64,000 nt of DNA from Macrosoma leucophasiata (GCA_036365455.1 JAWQUS010000023.1:8928001-8992000), one strand, 5' to 3'. Positions 33,508-44,544 are shown, counted from the first letter of the stretch. The notes: generated by a model from the sequence alone, not told the origin. Made by a program: numbers and translations.

Positions 33508-34042
33508 TCTCCTTTTAAGCAAAAGGAGATGTTGCAAAAATGTATGGACCTCCGGCCATGTATTGTACACAATATCATTAACAGGCAAAATCAATATAAA
33601 AACGTTTTATTACTGCATACATTCACTTATTTAGCTTTGTTTGCAGTTACAAAATATTATTTGCAGTTAGAATTGCAACTCAAACCAACATGGCGAATAT
33701 GGCGGGCGATGTCATGTTGACATTGACATTTTTAAATTGTTTTTTGTACTTGGAGAAAAAAGTAATATTTTCTAAATACTATCGAAATCGATTGCATGTG
33801 TTAATACTAAGAACTTAAACTAATCGATTTCCAATTTAAAGAAGCGTCGGCTGTATCGCCGCCATGTTGAATATGGTTAAAAATGATAAAATCGTTTGAA
33901 TTAAATGTGGTAGTAACTCTAAAATATATTCTTGAATAAATAAATTGTATTTTTTTCGGATTCTTCTTCAATTTACCCATTTTTTGAGGACGTGTACGAA
34001 CTAGAGCCGAGCTTGCAACATCTCCTTTGTTTTAGGAGAACT
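33508..34042. mobile_element. TIR element, ~535 bp, class unknown
   Basis: AAAGGAGATGTTGCAA (33522-33537) is repeated inverted at 34013-34028. Outward of each copy the sequence folds back on itself (TCTCCTTTT / AAAAGGAGA on the left, TCTCCT / AGGAGA on the right), which extends the TIR to about 29 bases with small differences. The interior is AT-rich. It contains two ATGGCG-type motifs near 33691-33708, a GCCGCCATGTTG near 33859 and a minus ATG frame starting GKLKKNPKKIQ near 33975. I do not recognise the superfamily. Confidence 0.6.
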
Positions 34043-34876
34043 CGCTCTTTGCTAATTACAAACACACTATATGTAGGTAGATTAATAGCGAACTCACTGA
34101 GAGGGTGACACCTTATTTTACATAAAGAAATCTAGGTCTTTCCTAAAAAATAGACTGGTCAAAACATAACATAGCTGCCAGAAACATGACCTTTGAAACA
34201 AGTACGAAAAATGTGTATAAACGTTTTTATTCAACTTATTACAGCGCTCTCATGAATTAATATTATTTGAGGCGAAAAATAAAAATATAATGAGTTATGT
34301 GGAAATTCTGTCCCTAGTGGCCTACCTACGCCAAAATGCCCGCGGCCAAAACTAATTAGTGGACAAGTATTTCAGGAGAGCACCGAGGAAAAATATCGGA
34401 ATATATAAACAATACAATTAGTATCACTGCCGTAATTAATTTGCTGTTATTTTCTCCTTGATATTTTGTCTCACATTTGATTAAGTACTTCTCAAAACTT
34501 TGTTTTCTAAAAATAAAATATGTTCCTAATTATGTGTATTTTTAATAGACTTATGTAGGCGGTACTAGCCTACTACAACATGCAATTGGAGAGCTCAAAA
34601 AGCCCGCAGAGACCGCCTAAGGGAGACCCCAGCAGGTCCTCCACGACTTAGGTTGTTGTGTGGAAACACGTAAGGCATATGCGGTTAGGGGCAGTTCAAC
34701 AATTAATTGGGTGTATAATTGATCTTCGAAATGATGTCATTACCGATCTGTAAATGGTAGTTTTTCTTGGAAATTTTTGTAACATACTAGTATCTAATTT
34801 TTAGGAAAATATTTCAGGTAAAATATAAGTAGTCTAGCTGTCCCAATGAACTTTGTATCGCCTTAAAAGTATAAAA
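34043..34876. other. Spacer, nothing recognised
   Basis: AT-rich sequence with one GC-richer patch at 34590-34680. No ORF or known repeat is assignable. Confidence 0.4.
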
Positions 34877-35154
34877 AACGTAACTTTATAGGATAGGCAG
34901 AGGTAAATGCATGCAAACACCTACGATTCGCCGGTTACGTTTTTGACATGTAACAGGTAGCGAGCCTTTTGACATCTCCGGGCACATTACCAAACTTCGA
35001 AGTACTGGGGAATTTCCAGGAAATGAAAAAATCCAAATAGAATCAGAGATAAAAGACGTTACACCATTATCTCTGATAGCTCCCTACCCGGGAATCGAAT
35101 CCAGGACCTAGCGTAATAGTAGTGGCCTGCTACCATTAGGCTACTGAGGCAGTT
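34877..35154 (-). mobile_element. SINE B, full copy
   Basis: A minus-strand copy from the tail (ACGTAACTTTATAGGATAGG, partly decayed hairpin) to the tRNA-like head, where the complements of TCCTGGATTCGATTCCCGGG and TAGCCTAATGGTAGCAGGCC supply B and A boxes. The sequence just outside (35160-35225, CTGTCCAGCCGTTTCAGAGG ... CACTGTGACACGA) resembles the 5' part of the Helitrons at 50.5-50.9 kb. Confidence 0.8.
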
Positions 35155-35410
35155 AGATAATGATCTGTCCAGCCGTTTCAGAGGAGTAATTTTACAAACA
35201 CTGTGACACGAAAATTTTGTTTTAGATAATAATATGTAGATATTGAGCATTGAAATAAAGGAAGTGTGTAAAAAATCAATGAAGAATATAATATATATAG
35301 ATTTGTTGAACGTGCGTTAGTTAAATGTTTTTTTTAGTAGTACTATTTTTATATTTCGCATAGGTACGTGCTGACAAGTTTCTCTGGAGTAAAGTATGTA
35401 GGTAACCCAA

Positions 35411-35578
35411 TTTTTTTATGTAACTAAAGTGGCAAACAAGCGTAAATTTCACATAGATGTTAAGTGAAGATTGCAACCTGTAGAATCTACACAAAAACTA
35501 GAAATCAAAATGCAGATGGGTTTCACCCTTGAGATTTAAGTTATTATTATGTATCTGTGATAGTTATTACGGGGCCAA
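35411..35578 (-). repeat. Family A' 3' half
   Basis: The T-run end, GTGGCAAACAAGCGTAAATT and GAAGATTGCAACCTGTAGAA mark a diverged minus-strand copy that ends after the TTACGGGGCC segment. Confidence 0.65.
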
Positions 35579-36177
35579 AACAGTATTTTTTTTACGTAAC
35601 ATGAAGCATTTGCGTTGTTATAGTTTCAAGTAGATACTAGATACACCATAAACACAGGAATTCCATCCAATCCAATAACAAAGTACCTACTTTACTTTTA
35701 CAGAAATTTAAAAACAAACTAAGAACATCTAAGTCAACGACGCGGCGGTCAGGACGTAAGTCTTAACTTATATGAGCACGATTGTATTTATGTACTTACG
35801 TCAATTAAGAGTTTGCAGTATTAAAAAGAACTTTCCTCGGCATTGCAAGTCATTTAAGTCTGGTGCAGCTTCTATCTTGGTAATAATAAAAAAGTTTATG
35901 ACATGAGTTATGTTCTAGCTAGCGGAATTAGGGTTTTTAAAAACTAATATTTTATTACAAAATTTTAAAGAGAGATGTTTATTGCTCTAATATCAGAAAC
36001 AGATTGAATTTATTATAATACTGTAAAACAATGCGTGAAACCCGACGCTGGAGACTTCCCGGCACCTCACGGTGTCAGCGGTGCAACGTCAGCTGGAACG
36101 GAGGTTATGCCTCCGTAACTCATGACGGGGGAAAATGGTTCCTTGTTGCTTGTATTAAGTTGTTAAGCCTTGTTATT

Positions 36178-36262
36178 TTAAGGTCAAAATGCAGATGCGT
36201 TACCACTCCTGAGGCCTAACGTGATATGCCTCTGTGCCGGTAATTACAGGGCCATACAAATC
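36178..36262 (-). repeat. Family A fragment
   Basis: GGTCAAAATGCAGATGCGTT through CTGTGCCGGTAATTACAGGG, a central piece on the minus strand. Confidence 0.65.
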
Positions 36263-36487
36263 ATTGTTTGATCGTAGATGCACTTATTTTTTCATGAATG
36301 ATAGATTTTACTGATGGTAGAGTTCCAGTGTAGGGACTCGAGGGCGTAGCCAACACCGCATTACCAATCTCATCTCATCTTTTCATTATATCGGTTGCCT
36401 AACAAGCATAGTTGGTAATAGATGGCGCTGCTGCTACCATAAAGCAATGCAATAGATGTGAAGGAAAGATTTGACAAATCGGGCAGG

Positions 36488-36562
36488 GATTCAGTAGCTC
36501 AATTGGAAGAGCGGCTGGACTAGATTCCCAGTAGGTCGCGAGTTCGAGTCTCGCCTGAAGTC
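36488..36562 (+). tRNA. tRNA-like sequence in family T, unit 1
   Basis: A cloverleaf can be drawn: a near-complete acceptor stem (GATTCAG with CTGAAGTC), T8-A9, D stem GCTC/GAGC, an anticodon arm with one mismatch and loop CTAGATT, and a perfect T arm, GCGAG TTCGAGT CTCGC. The formal anticodon would be AGA (Ser), but a serine tRNA needs a long variable arm, which is absent here. It is therefore a tRNA-derived repeat head, not a working tRNA gene. Confidence 0.5.
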
Positions 36563-36808
36563 AAATTTTTCTTTCCATTTTTCTTTAAAAATAAAATAAA
36601 TAAAATATATTTCACAAGCATGTGTTAATGCGAAATAATATTAAAAAAAACAATTATTAATGGTAAAAGCGACTTCTTTACGATATTCAATAAACTGAAA
36701 AGTCTATTATATCGGTTGCCTAACTAGCATAGTTGGTAATAGGTGGCGCTGCTGCTACCATAAAGCAATGCAATAGATGTGAAGGAAAGATTTGACAAAT
36801 CGGGCAGG

Positions 36809-36883
36809 GCTTCAGTAGCTCAATTGAAAGAGCGGCTGGACTAGATTCCCAGTAGGTCGCGAGTTCGAGTCTCGCCTGAAGTC
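36809..36883 (+). tRNA. tRNA-like sequence in family T, unit 2
   Basis: Same fold as the first unit, with a GCTTCAG acceptor strand and AATTGAAA D loop; the T arm is intact. It is probably a pol III promoter remnant and not a functional tRNA. Confidence 0.5.
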
Positions 36884-37107
36884 AATTTTTTCTTTCCAGT
36901 TTTCTTTAAAAATAAAATATATTTCACAAGCATGTGTTAATGCGAAATAATATAAAAAAAAACAATCATCTCATCTATCTGCCGCCAAATGGTAGTGTTC
37001 AGTACTATCGTGTTCCGGTTAGATGGTAATGTATGGCCCCGTAACTATCACAGAGACATAACAAATAAGGTCTCAGGCGTGGCAACGCACCTACTGGTGC
37101 TACTTTA

Positions 37108-37340
37108 ACTGGTGGTAGAGCTCCAGTGACGGAGCTTGCGGGCGTAGGCACCACCGCGTTACCTATTATACTTGCCGCTAAATGGTAGTGATCAACACTA
37201 TTGTGTTCCGGTCAGGTGGTAATGTACGGCCCTGTAATTTACGGCACAGAGGCATAACACCTTAGGCCTCAGGAGTGGTAATGCAGCTGCATTTTGACCT
37301 TGGTCTTTGTGTGGGTATCTATAAGCTGGAGTCATCACTT
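37108..37340 (+). repeat. Family A copy, 3'-truncated
   Basis: From ACTGGTGGTAGAGCTCCAGT to TGGAGTCATCACTT; the last ~50 bases and the A tail are missing. Confidence 0.8.
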
Positions 37341-37344
37341 CTTA

Positions 37345-37838
37345 TTCATACTTCATATTTATAAAATGGGTATGAGCATCTACAATCTACAATCAATGAC
37401 CTATGTAGTGAATATAATCTTAGTATATATAATCATATAATATAGTATAGTGAATATAATCTTGACGAAAATACGAAAGTTTTGGTTCAGTAATTACGTT
37501 CTATAAATATATAAGTACCATGCAAAGCCACTTCGTTTGAAAATTTGAATATAAAGAATTATTTTAAGGCACGACTGCTTGACCTTTGAAGTCACGTTAA
37601 TTGAAAACCGTTTCAGGTTAAGTGCCAAGCTAAATCTATATTCCAGTTCAATCAATCTATTCTAACTTGAAGGTGGAGAAAAGTTAGGAGTTTTGCAATT
37701 TGTTGGCACATGGCCCTTTTGCAAAGTTTTTCAGTGACCAAATTAATTGTAATTGTAAGGCGTTTACATCTTTTGATCATAAATCCTTATTTCTACAAAA
37801 AAGCAGGTAAATTATGTTGTGATAACTAAACAGATTAT
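37345..37838. other. Spacer, nothing recognised
   Basis: AT-rich sequence with a local TATAATATAGT repetition at 37415-37460. No gene is seen. Confidence 0.4.
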
Positions 37839-37839
37839 A

Positions 37840-38044
37840 TTTTTTATGTAATGAAGGTGGCAAACAAGCATGCAGTTCACATTGATGTGAAAGCGATAGT
37901 CACACACCGCTGGACTAACCGGGTCGTGTAGACGGCCACACAAAGACCAGAGGTCATAAGAGGATAGTGCTGAGCATTACCAAATTAGGTAATGCGGTGG
38001 TGCCTACGCCCTCGACACTTCCTGCACAGGAACTGTGCCACCAG
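37840..38044 (-). repeat. Family A copy, internally deleted
   Basis: Both ends are present (TTTTTATGTAATGAAGGTGG and CAGGAACTGTGCCACCAGT), but most of the middle is lost or replaced. Confidence 0.7.
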
Positions 38045-38571
38045 TAAAAACATAAGTATTTTTTATGAATAAGCAAGTCTGATTATTATAGAAATTTTCT
38101 CCAGAATGCCTTTTGTTTGCTGGCAAGAGCAATATTTATTATTGCCCTTAATTTTTTTGTTTAGTCTCTAAAATATATAACATACAGAGTGTAAAAAAAA
38201 AACAAAATTGCCCCGTCGTGAAAAGCATTCGGTACCTTATTTTAACACATTTACCTTCTTTAATTCAACATATTAACGGATACTTACAATCTGAACTCAA
38301 AGAGCATCAAATAGTTCCAAAATTCAAACACACCCGTAACAAGTCCGTAAATTGCATAGGATACAGTAGCACAGATGTGTTGTACAGGTAAAACCTTTTC
38401 GCTTCTCCAAGACTTACGAGGCACTAAGGAAGTTTAACATACACTTCAGTTGGCCATTCCTTGTTGCCTTGTTAAAATCACCGCAACGAACATCTGGACA
38501 ATTATCCTACACTATCTCTTTTTCTAAGTTACTTCAGGTATAAACGAGAAAATATAAAGTAACTTTCGACA

Positions 38572-38858
38572 GGTGGTAGAGCTCCAGTGACGTAGCTCGC
38601 GGGTTCAGGCACCACCGCATTACCTATTATACTTGCCGCTAATTGCCGCTAAATGATAGTGTTCAGCACTAACGTGTTCCGGTCAGGTGGTAGGTAATGT
38701 ACGGCCCTGTAATTTCTGGCACGGAGATAACACCTTAGGCCTCAGGAGTGGTAACGTATCTGTATTTTGACCTTGGTCTTTGTGTATAGGCTGCAGTCAT
38801 TACTTAACATCAATGTGCACTGTATACTTGTTTACCATTTCCATAAAATAAAAAAAAT
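38572..38858 (+). repeat. Family A copy, full length
   Basis: It runs from AGGTGGTAGAGCTCCAGTGA to CCATAAAATAAAAAAAATAA. A short duplication, GCCGCTAATTGCCGCTAAAT, lies near 38635. Confidence 0.8.
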
Positions 38859-38863
38859 AAAAA

Positions 38864-39049
38864 CTAGCCCGACGCGCCCCGACTTTGCACGGGTGCAATG
38901 TTACCTAAATTAGAATTACTTACACGATACTAATTTATAGGGTAGCGAGAGCTGTTATTTTCCCTTAAATTGACCCAGCTGTATCTGTTTCATAAAAGCC
39001 CGTCTTAGTGAGCATCTACGTCCTGAAAAAAACCTTGAAACTTGTAGCA
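38864..39049 (-). mobile_element. Helitron 3' end fragment
   Basis: On the minus strand the end reads GCACCCGTGCAAAGTCGGGG then CGCGTCGGGCTAG|T, a CTAG end preceded by a GC-rich hairpin region. The 5' part is not found; a family A copy begins at 39050. Confidence 0.65.
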
Positions 39050-39484
39050 CTTGTTTTTTTTTTATTTAATGGAAGTGGAAAAAAAGCATGCAGTTCACAT
39101 TGACGTTAAGTGATGACTGCATCGTACAGTCACCCATACAAAGATCAAGGTCATAATGCAGATGCGTTACCACTCCTGAGGCCTAAGGTTATAATTATGT
39201 GCCGTAAATTACAGGGCCGTACATTACCACCTGACCGGAACACGATAGTGCTGAACACCACGATAGTTTTTGTTCCCGTGCAAAATCTCGTTTACCAGCG
39301 TATGTTTCTTATTAAAAATATAATAAAAAAATGTATGGCCTCGTAATAACTATCAGAGATATAACAAATTGGATATCAGGGGTGACAACACATATGCATT
39401 TTGATGATGATATCTATAGGTTATCCGCAGTTATCACTTTACATCCATATGAAATGCATGGTTGTTTGCCACCCACATAAAAAC
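39050..39484. repeat. Two opposed family A pieces
   Basis: A minus-strand copy (39050-39262) lacks its head. A plus-strand A' 3' half (39330-39484, ATGTATGGCCTCGTAATAAC to TTTGCCACCCACATAAAAAC) follows. The frames across them are not genes. Confidence 0.65.
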
Positions 39485-39929
39485 GTTACGTTTTGGAACT
39501 TAATATAATAAGCCACATAAATGCCTCATCACCGCATTTACTTTCTGCAATATTGTATTAACAACAAACTATGTCATATAATGGATACAATGTTAATTTC
39601 ACAATTTTGCACTAGTTCAGGAATTACGCTTATTAAACATGATTTGCATACTCAAAATACGCAATGTAGGTAATTCCAAATAACAAATGTTACACGTGCC
39701 GATGTAAAAAACAAAGCTGAATTTGAATATGCGAGTACAAATTATGTGTTTATTTGAACAAATAAATATGAAATGTTGTGTAAATCAGATGGGAACACTT
39801 AGCAAAAATCCACGCAACCAGTTTTTATGAGGCAGTATTTTTTCAGATAGCACCCGGTTCAGCCTCTATTTATCTTCCATATTTATTGTTTCTCGTTTCA
39901 ATCTTGCTCATAATTTAAGCACATCTATA

Positions 39930-42694
39930 TCTAAACTTATAATAAAACAGTAAAATCCGCGTGTCTGTACATTGTATATATTTTCGAAAAACTAATTGGG
40001 GCGATGTTAAAATAGTATTAGAACACTTTTCAATCATTTTTAATTTTTTTGTCTGTCTGTTTGTCGGTTTGTCTGTTTGTCTGTTTGTCCCTTTGTCCAG
40101 GCTAATCTCCGAAGATACTGGATGGATTCGAATAAAACTTTTTGTGGTGTATAGATACCAAGCCTGGCCAACATTTAGGCTACTTTTTACTGCGGGAAAA
40201 TCACTCATTGCCACGGGAATCTCTACATTTACTAAAATCTTAATTAAATAAAGACTGTAGATTGAATAATTTTTAAAAGAATACTTGGGACGTGATCTGC
40301 AATAGAAATCGAAGCCAAAAATATAGTTTTCAGATTTTTTGTCTGTTTGTCTGTATGTATGTCCGGGCTAAACTAAAAAAGTACTGAATGGATTTACTTC
40401 AAATTTTGCATGAATATTACTAACCGGTCCGGTCAATACATAGGCTACGTGTGTCATGTTATCTCCTACAGGGAAAGAGCTGTGAATCTTTAAAATCGAG
40501 AAAAGTCAAAACTGTACATTGTTTTTTTTGTTTTAAAGAATATTTGGGGCGTGATCTACTATCGATATCGAAGCCAAATATAGTGTTTGTTTGTCTGTTG
40601 TTGTTTGTCTGTATGTATATCCGGACTAAACTCAATTTTGAGTTTAGTGGACTTAATGGACTTACTTCAAATTTCGCATGAATATCCCACCGCATTGGGT
40701 AAGGTTAATAGTTATCGTGCATCCAAATAATGGCGAAAACTATTGCCTGCGGTTGTTACTTCACACGGTCCGAGGCCCAACGTATTTCGCTTTTCTGAGG
40801 ACATTTGATGGCGTGGAGTATACCCACTTACCGCGCAGGCTGCGTAGCACGTCACCTTCTTGATGGTGACCAAAATTGGAATGACACCCTCGTGGAGGCA
40901 AGCGTCAGTGACGGAGAAGTATCGCCATCATCTGTCTGAAGATTTCCTATGAGCTTTGAGACGCGTACTACTGGAAACGAAGTCGAAGTAACTAATGAAC
41001 GCATGCTGAACACCTGTCTTAGTTCATTTCAAGATGTGGTAATTTCCACCGCCGATTGAACTATCAAATATGGGTTACCAGCTCCCCAATCATCACCCCA
41101 TCAAGACCGCAGAAATTGCGAGTATAACGCGGAGACAAATTACGATTCGGGCGAAATGACCATGTCACTTTGTTCTCTTCAGAGCAAAAACAAATTTATG
41201 ATACCGTCCTTGAAAGCGTTGGGCAAAACCAGGTTTAAATGTTTTTCTTGAATTTTGAAATTTTCTATTGCTGTAGCGTCGGGAATTGCCGTCACACTGC
41301 TTCCGGAAAGCAAGACAGCACATGCCATGTTTGAAATTCCCTTACATTTAGAGAGCGCCGAAACGACTGTTTTTGATGTGTCATGTAACAGTGATAAGGG
41401 ACACGTGCTCAAGGATTGTTTCCTGATTGTATGGGATGAGTGTACGAAGGCCAATAGAAAGGCAGTTGAGGCCGTGGACAGAACCCAGCAGGACATCCGT
41501 AGGAACGAATATTTGAGTGGGTGGTGCCACATAACTCTTCACTGACGATTTCCGGCAAACGCTTCCTGGTGACGTGAAGTTCGAGGGCCGACGAGGTGAA
41601 TGCTTTGTTGTCACGATCTTAACGAGTTCGTACGCTGCCCTTGACCATTAATATGAGACCTCGGCTCAGCGACAATGCACGTGCTCGAGAATTTTCTGAT
41701 GTCCTTCTAAGTATTCGCGAAAGCACTCTATCAGAAGAGAGAGGTGGACAGATGGTGCTTCCAGAGTCTTCCGGCAGAGAAGTATCCAGCTTAGAAGAAC
41801 TCATTCTTGGTGTCTACAGGGACATCAGTCGTATACCGCACCAGCAGAATACAACGTTTTGGGTGTGTGAGCGGGCCATTTTGACGCCCAAAAATGATCA
41901 GGCTGCAGCACTTAATAGGAAATGAAGTAGTCTACACCTCCATAAATACTGTCGTCGAGCAAGATGACGCACATTATTCCATGGCATTTCTGAACGTCCT
42001 GTCAGCAAGCGGACTTCCATCGAATACTATCAAGCTGAAGGTAGGTATCCCAATTATGCTCCTTCGGAACTTATTTCCTCCGAAGTTGTATAACGGGACT
42101 TAAAGCCATCTCGCTTCACAGACACCATTGAGGCGGAAATTCTTACGGGTTGTGGCATTGGTGAGGCAGAATTTATACCACGCATTCCCCTCATACCTCA
42201 TAACTTCACATTCCAGTTCAAGCGCGTACAGTTGAATGTTTGCTTCGCGATGACCATCAATAAGTCGCAGAGGCAGACACTGAGGGCAGCGGGTATTAAC
42301 CTCAGGACGAGCTGCTTCTCACACGGGCAACTGTACGTCGCTTGCTACCGCGTCACCAGTCATGACCCTCTTTACAATTTGGTTCCCGGCAGAATAACTA
42401 CCAACGTAGTTTATAGGAAAGTGTCGTAAGGATACCTTTGTACGTATTTTTACTCTTTTGTGTCCGGGAATATATTCCTGCATTATTTTCTCTATTTCCT
42501 TCAGTCATATCTTATGACTGAACTCAGCAGGATTCCCATATGACTTCACTTGCTTCGCTTGCAAAAAAACTTATAGTTTTAATTTAATGCTATTTTAAAA
42601 GTTGTTTGCTTATAATGCTAAAGCGACATTGGCATCTTAGGTATGTTTGGTTTTGTACTGCCTTCACGCAGACGACGTTGCGGGCAGCAGCTAG
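39930..42694 (+). mobile_element. Helitron, 2765 bp, with decayed helicase
   Basis: The 5' end is A|TCTAAACTTATAATAAAACAG. The 3' end is CGTTGCGGGCAGCAGCTAG|T, preceded by a compound hairpin (CTGCC/GGCAG at 42658-42662 and 42683-42687, with CGCA/TGCG inside). Both termini match the element at 59982-61437. The 5' third holds three diverged ~258-bp repeats with GTCTGTTTGTCTG runs and the block GAAGCCAAA.ATA. The 3' two-thirds hold the helicase remnant. No Rep (HUH) domain is seen. Confidence 0.85.
40678..42429 (+). pseudogene. Helitron Pif1-type helicase remnant
   Basis: Pieces in several frames run in the order expected of the Helitron RepHel helicase. They begin with a VHPNNGENYCLRLLL and VRGPTYFAFLRT block (40720-40810), then LLPESKTAHAMFEIPLHLES and LIVWDECTKANRKAVEA (the DEC. 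motif II, 41290-41480). Next come NMRPRLSDNARAREFSDVL (41650-41710), ILTPKNDQAAALNRK and NTIKLKVGIPIMLLRNL, and finally the motif VI block MTINKSQRQTLRAAGI followed by HGQLYVACYRV (42250-42350). Several frameshifts separate them. The segment that should carry the Walker A GxxGxGKT is missing between about 41215 and 41260. Without Walker A it cannot work as an ATPase. Rep is absent. Confidence 0.85.
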
Positions 42695-42695
42695 T

Positions 42696-43735
42696 ACACA
42701 ATAAATTTCAGAATTACGTTTTCAGAAAGTATTTTAAATGGTTTGCACGTAAACATGCTAACGGGGTTGCAGATATATCCAAAAAAATAATGGACTTTAT
42801 TTTGTAGCGAAACAACAAAGAAACTTTGGGAATGGTATGGAGCTTAAAATAGCTTAAGAACCTACCTTAAGATCCTTAACAAGTTTTGTTATGACATTTT
42901 ATAAGTTCATAACTTTAATCGATTCTCGTGCTATTATATCTTGGACAATTACTGCAGCCTCTCCTTCCGTAATTAGTTTTCTCTATTCAAAAAGAATTAA
43001 TTAAATATTCATGAAATTAAAATGACAAAGAAAAAAACTGTTGTATTCCTCGGATTTACTGCTGAAACATAGAATTAAGCATGTAATTAACTCCCTTGTT
43101 TTTATAAAACAAACACATTTAACCTCTCGCTTTGAAGCCGAGAGCTTACAAGAAATGTAATCATCTCGCATACTTTTCTCGTAAAACAAATTTATTTAAT
43201 CCTCCCGTAACCAAGATATACGAGTAATAATACAAAATACAATCGGAATCATATTTCAATAGCGCCTTCAAACAAAGGAATGTCGTAGCTGGGACACAAA
43301 AAGAAGTTTTGTATTTATATTCATAGTCTAATACCGTGCAGTACAAACCAATTTAGGGTTATATTTCAGCTTCAAAATACAATATTATTTTATTCAGTGT
43401 AGCCTTTGCGATGTTTTATGTCTGCCACTTCGTCTTTCACCTTTTTATTGTTATCTAACCGAGCTACGGTGAATGCTTATTTATTTCAGTTACGCTTAAA
43501 GTTGGTGTTTGAAGACAAAGTTAAGTAGAGATTTTTTTGTTCATGAATGCTTATTAATATGGCATATTGAGTTGATCTGTAATATCATCGACATAATTTT
43601 TATGTTCCGTGTATTATAATTGGTAAAAAAAATATTTGACCTAGCTATTAATGTATACATAGCAATGAAAAGTTAAAGTGATCATGAAAAAAAAAGTACA
43701 ATGATCAAATCAAATTATTTTGGAATCAATCATAG
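42696..43735. other. AT-rich spacer, nothing recognised
   Basis: No gene or known repeat is assignable. The minus frames at 43001-43346 have no recognisable domain. Confidence 0.4.
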
Positions 43736-43737
43736 GC

Positions 43738-43990
43738 AGTCAATAAATGCATGTATTCAAGCATAGGAATATGCACCCACGATTTGCCATTACGTACATT
43801 TTGACCCATGTAATAGATGGTGAGCTTGTTGACATCTCCAGTCACATTACCGAAGTACTGGGAAACATCCAGAAAATGGAAAAATGCCAATAGATCCAGG
43901 GATAAAGGATTTTACACCTTTATACCGATACGAATCGAGGACCCCAGCGTAATAGTAGTGGCCTTCTACCAATAGGTTACTGAGGCAATA
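43738..43990 (-). mobile_element. SINE B, diverged copy
   Basis: A minus-strand copy in which the body (CCCATGTAATAGATGGTGAG, CAGTCACATTACCGAAG) and head (CCAGCGTAATAGTAGTGGCC ... TACTGAGGCAATAG) are clear, while the B box is partly decayed. Confidence 0.75.
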
Positions 43991-44133
43991 GTCTAGTGAA
44001 TTAGTAATTAAAAAAAATATATTAAAAAAAAATCTAAATTTCACTCGCATGTGTTATTGCGAAAAATAAATAGTACAGTTATTAAGGGAACAGCGACATC
44101 TTAACGATATCGTATAAACTGCAATGTCTATCA

Positions 44134-44376
44134 TATCGGTTGTATGTATGTATGTATGTATCTTCACGCCAGGTCCCTAACGGGGTAGGCAGAGAGTGTA
44201 GAGCGCCAGATATCCCGGTTCTGACAAACCTCTCGTGCCTCGTCTACCTTCATCATTCTCTTCATACATGCACGCCGATTCCTAAGACTTTTGACCCCAG
44301 CATCAGACAGAACTCGACCTATTTGGTCATGGTAGGTCAGTCTTGGTCTTCCTGGGCCTCTTCTTATCGGTTGTAT
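44134..44376 (-). mobile_element. RTE LINE 3' end inserted in family T, 12-bp TSD
   Basis: The insert 44146-44364 is flanked by TATCGGTTGTAT at 44134-44145 and 44365-44376. On the minus strand it encodes the last ~65 residues of RTE ORF2 (GRPRLTYHDQIGRVLSDA-like, MKRMMKVDEAREVCQNRD) and ends with the CTACCCCGTTAGGG hairpin and (CATA)n. It post-dates the family T unit. Confidence 0.92.
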
Positions 44377-44470
44377 AGCTATTAATTAGTTAAACAATGG
44401 ATGTCGTTCACCGACCCTAAATCGGTTAAACATCAAAAAAGGGAAAGCAAAATTTGACGCATCGGTTTGG

Positions 44471-44544
44471 GACTTCGGTAGCTAAGTGGTAAAGCGGCTG
44501 GACTAGTTATCCTGAGGTCGCAGGTTCGATTCCTGCCCTACGTC
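44471..44544 (+). tRNA. tRNA-like sequence in family T
   Basis: D stem region TAGCTAAGTGGTAAAGC, anticodon loop CTAGTTA (formal AGT, Thr) and T arm GCAGG TTCGATT CCTGC are clear. The acceptor stem has mismatches. The flanks AAATTTGACG and CGTCAAATTT extend the stem outside the tRNA-like fold. It is more tRNA-like than the 36-kb units, but still probably a repeat head. Confidence 0.5.

Larger units (their letters stand above)
36384..36962 (+). repeat. Family T tandem dimer, period 321 bp
   Basis: Two head-to-tail units start with TATCGGTTGCCTAAC (36389 and 36710). Each contains GATGGCGCTGCTGCTACC-type sequence, an inverted flank GGAAAGATTTGACA, a tRNA-like segment, the complementary flank TCAA(A)TTTTTCTTTCC, and the border ATGTGTTAATGCGAAATAAT. 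The units are nearly identical, so the duplication is recent or has been homogenised. Further units lie at 44041-44618, 49730-50020 and 63690-63950. Confidence 0.85.
36310..37092 (+). repeat. Family A' copy split by a family T dimer
   Basis: The head (36310-36376, GATGGTAGAGTTCCAGTG ... GCATTACCAATCTCATCT) and the body (36966-37092, ATCTGCCGCCAAATGGTAGT ... GGTCTCAGGCGTGGCAACGC) join into one plus-strand copy. The direct repeat CAATCTCATCT / CAATCATCTCATCT at the two junctions looks like the target duplication of the inserted dimer. Confidence 0.7.

Noticed and set aside
36384..36962. CRISPR-like or LTR interpretation of the 321-bp tandem pair
   Set aside because: There are only two long units with no spacers, and no polypurine tract or TG...CA ends flank a coding interior. 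A tandem tRNA-like repeat fits better.
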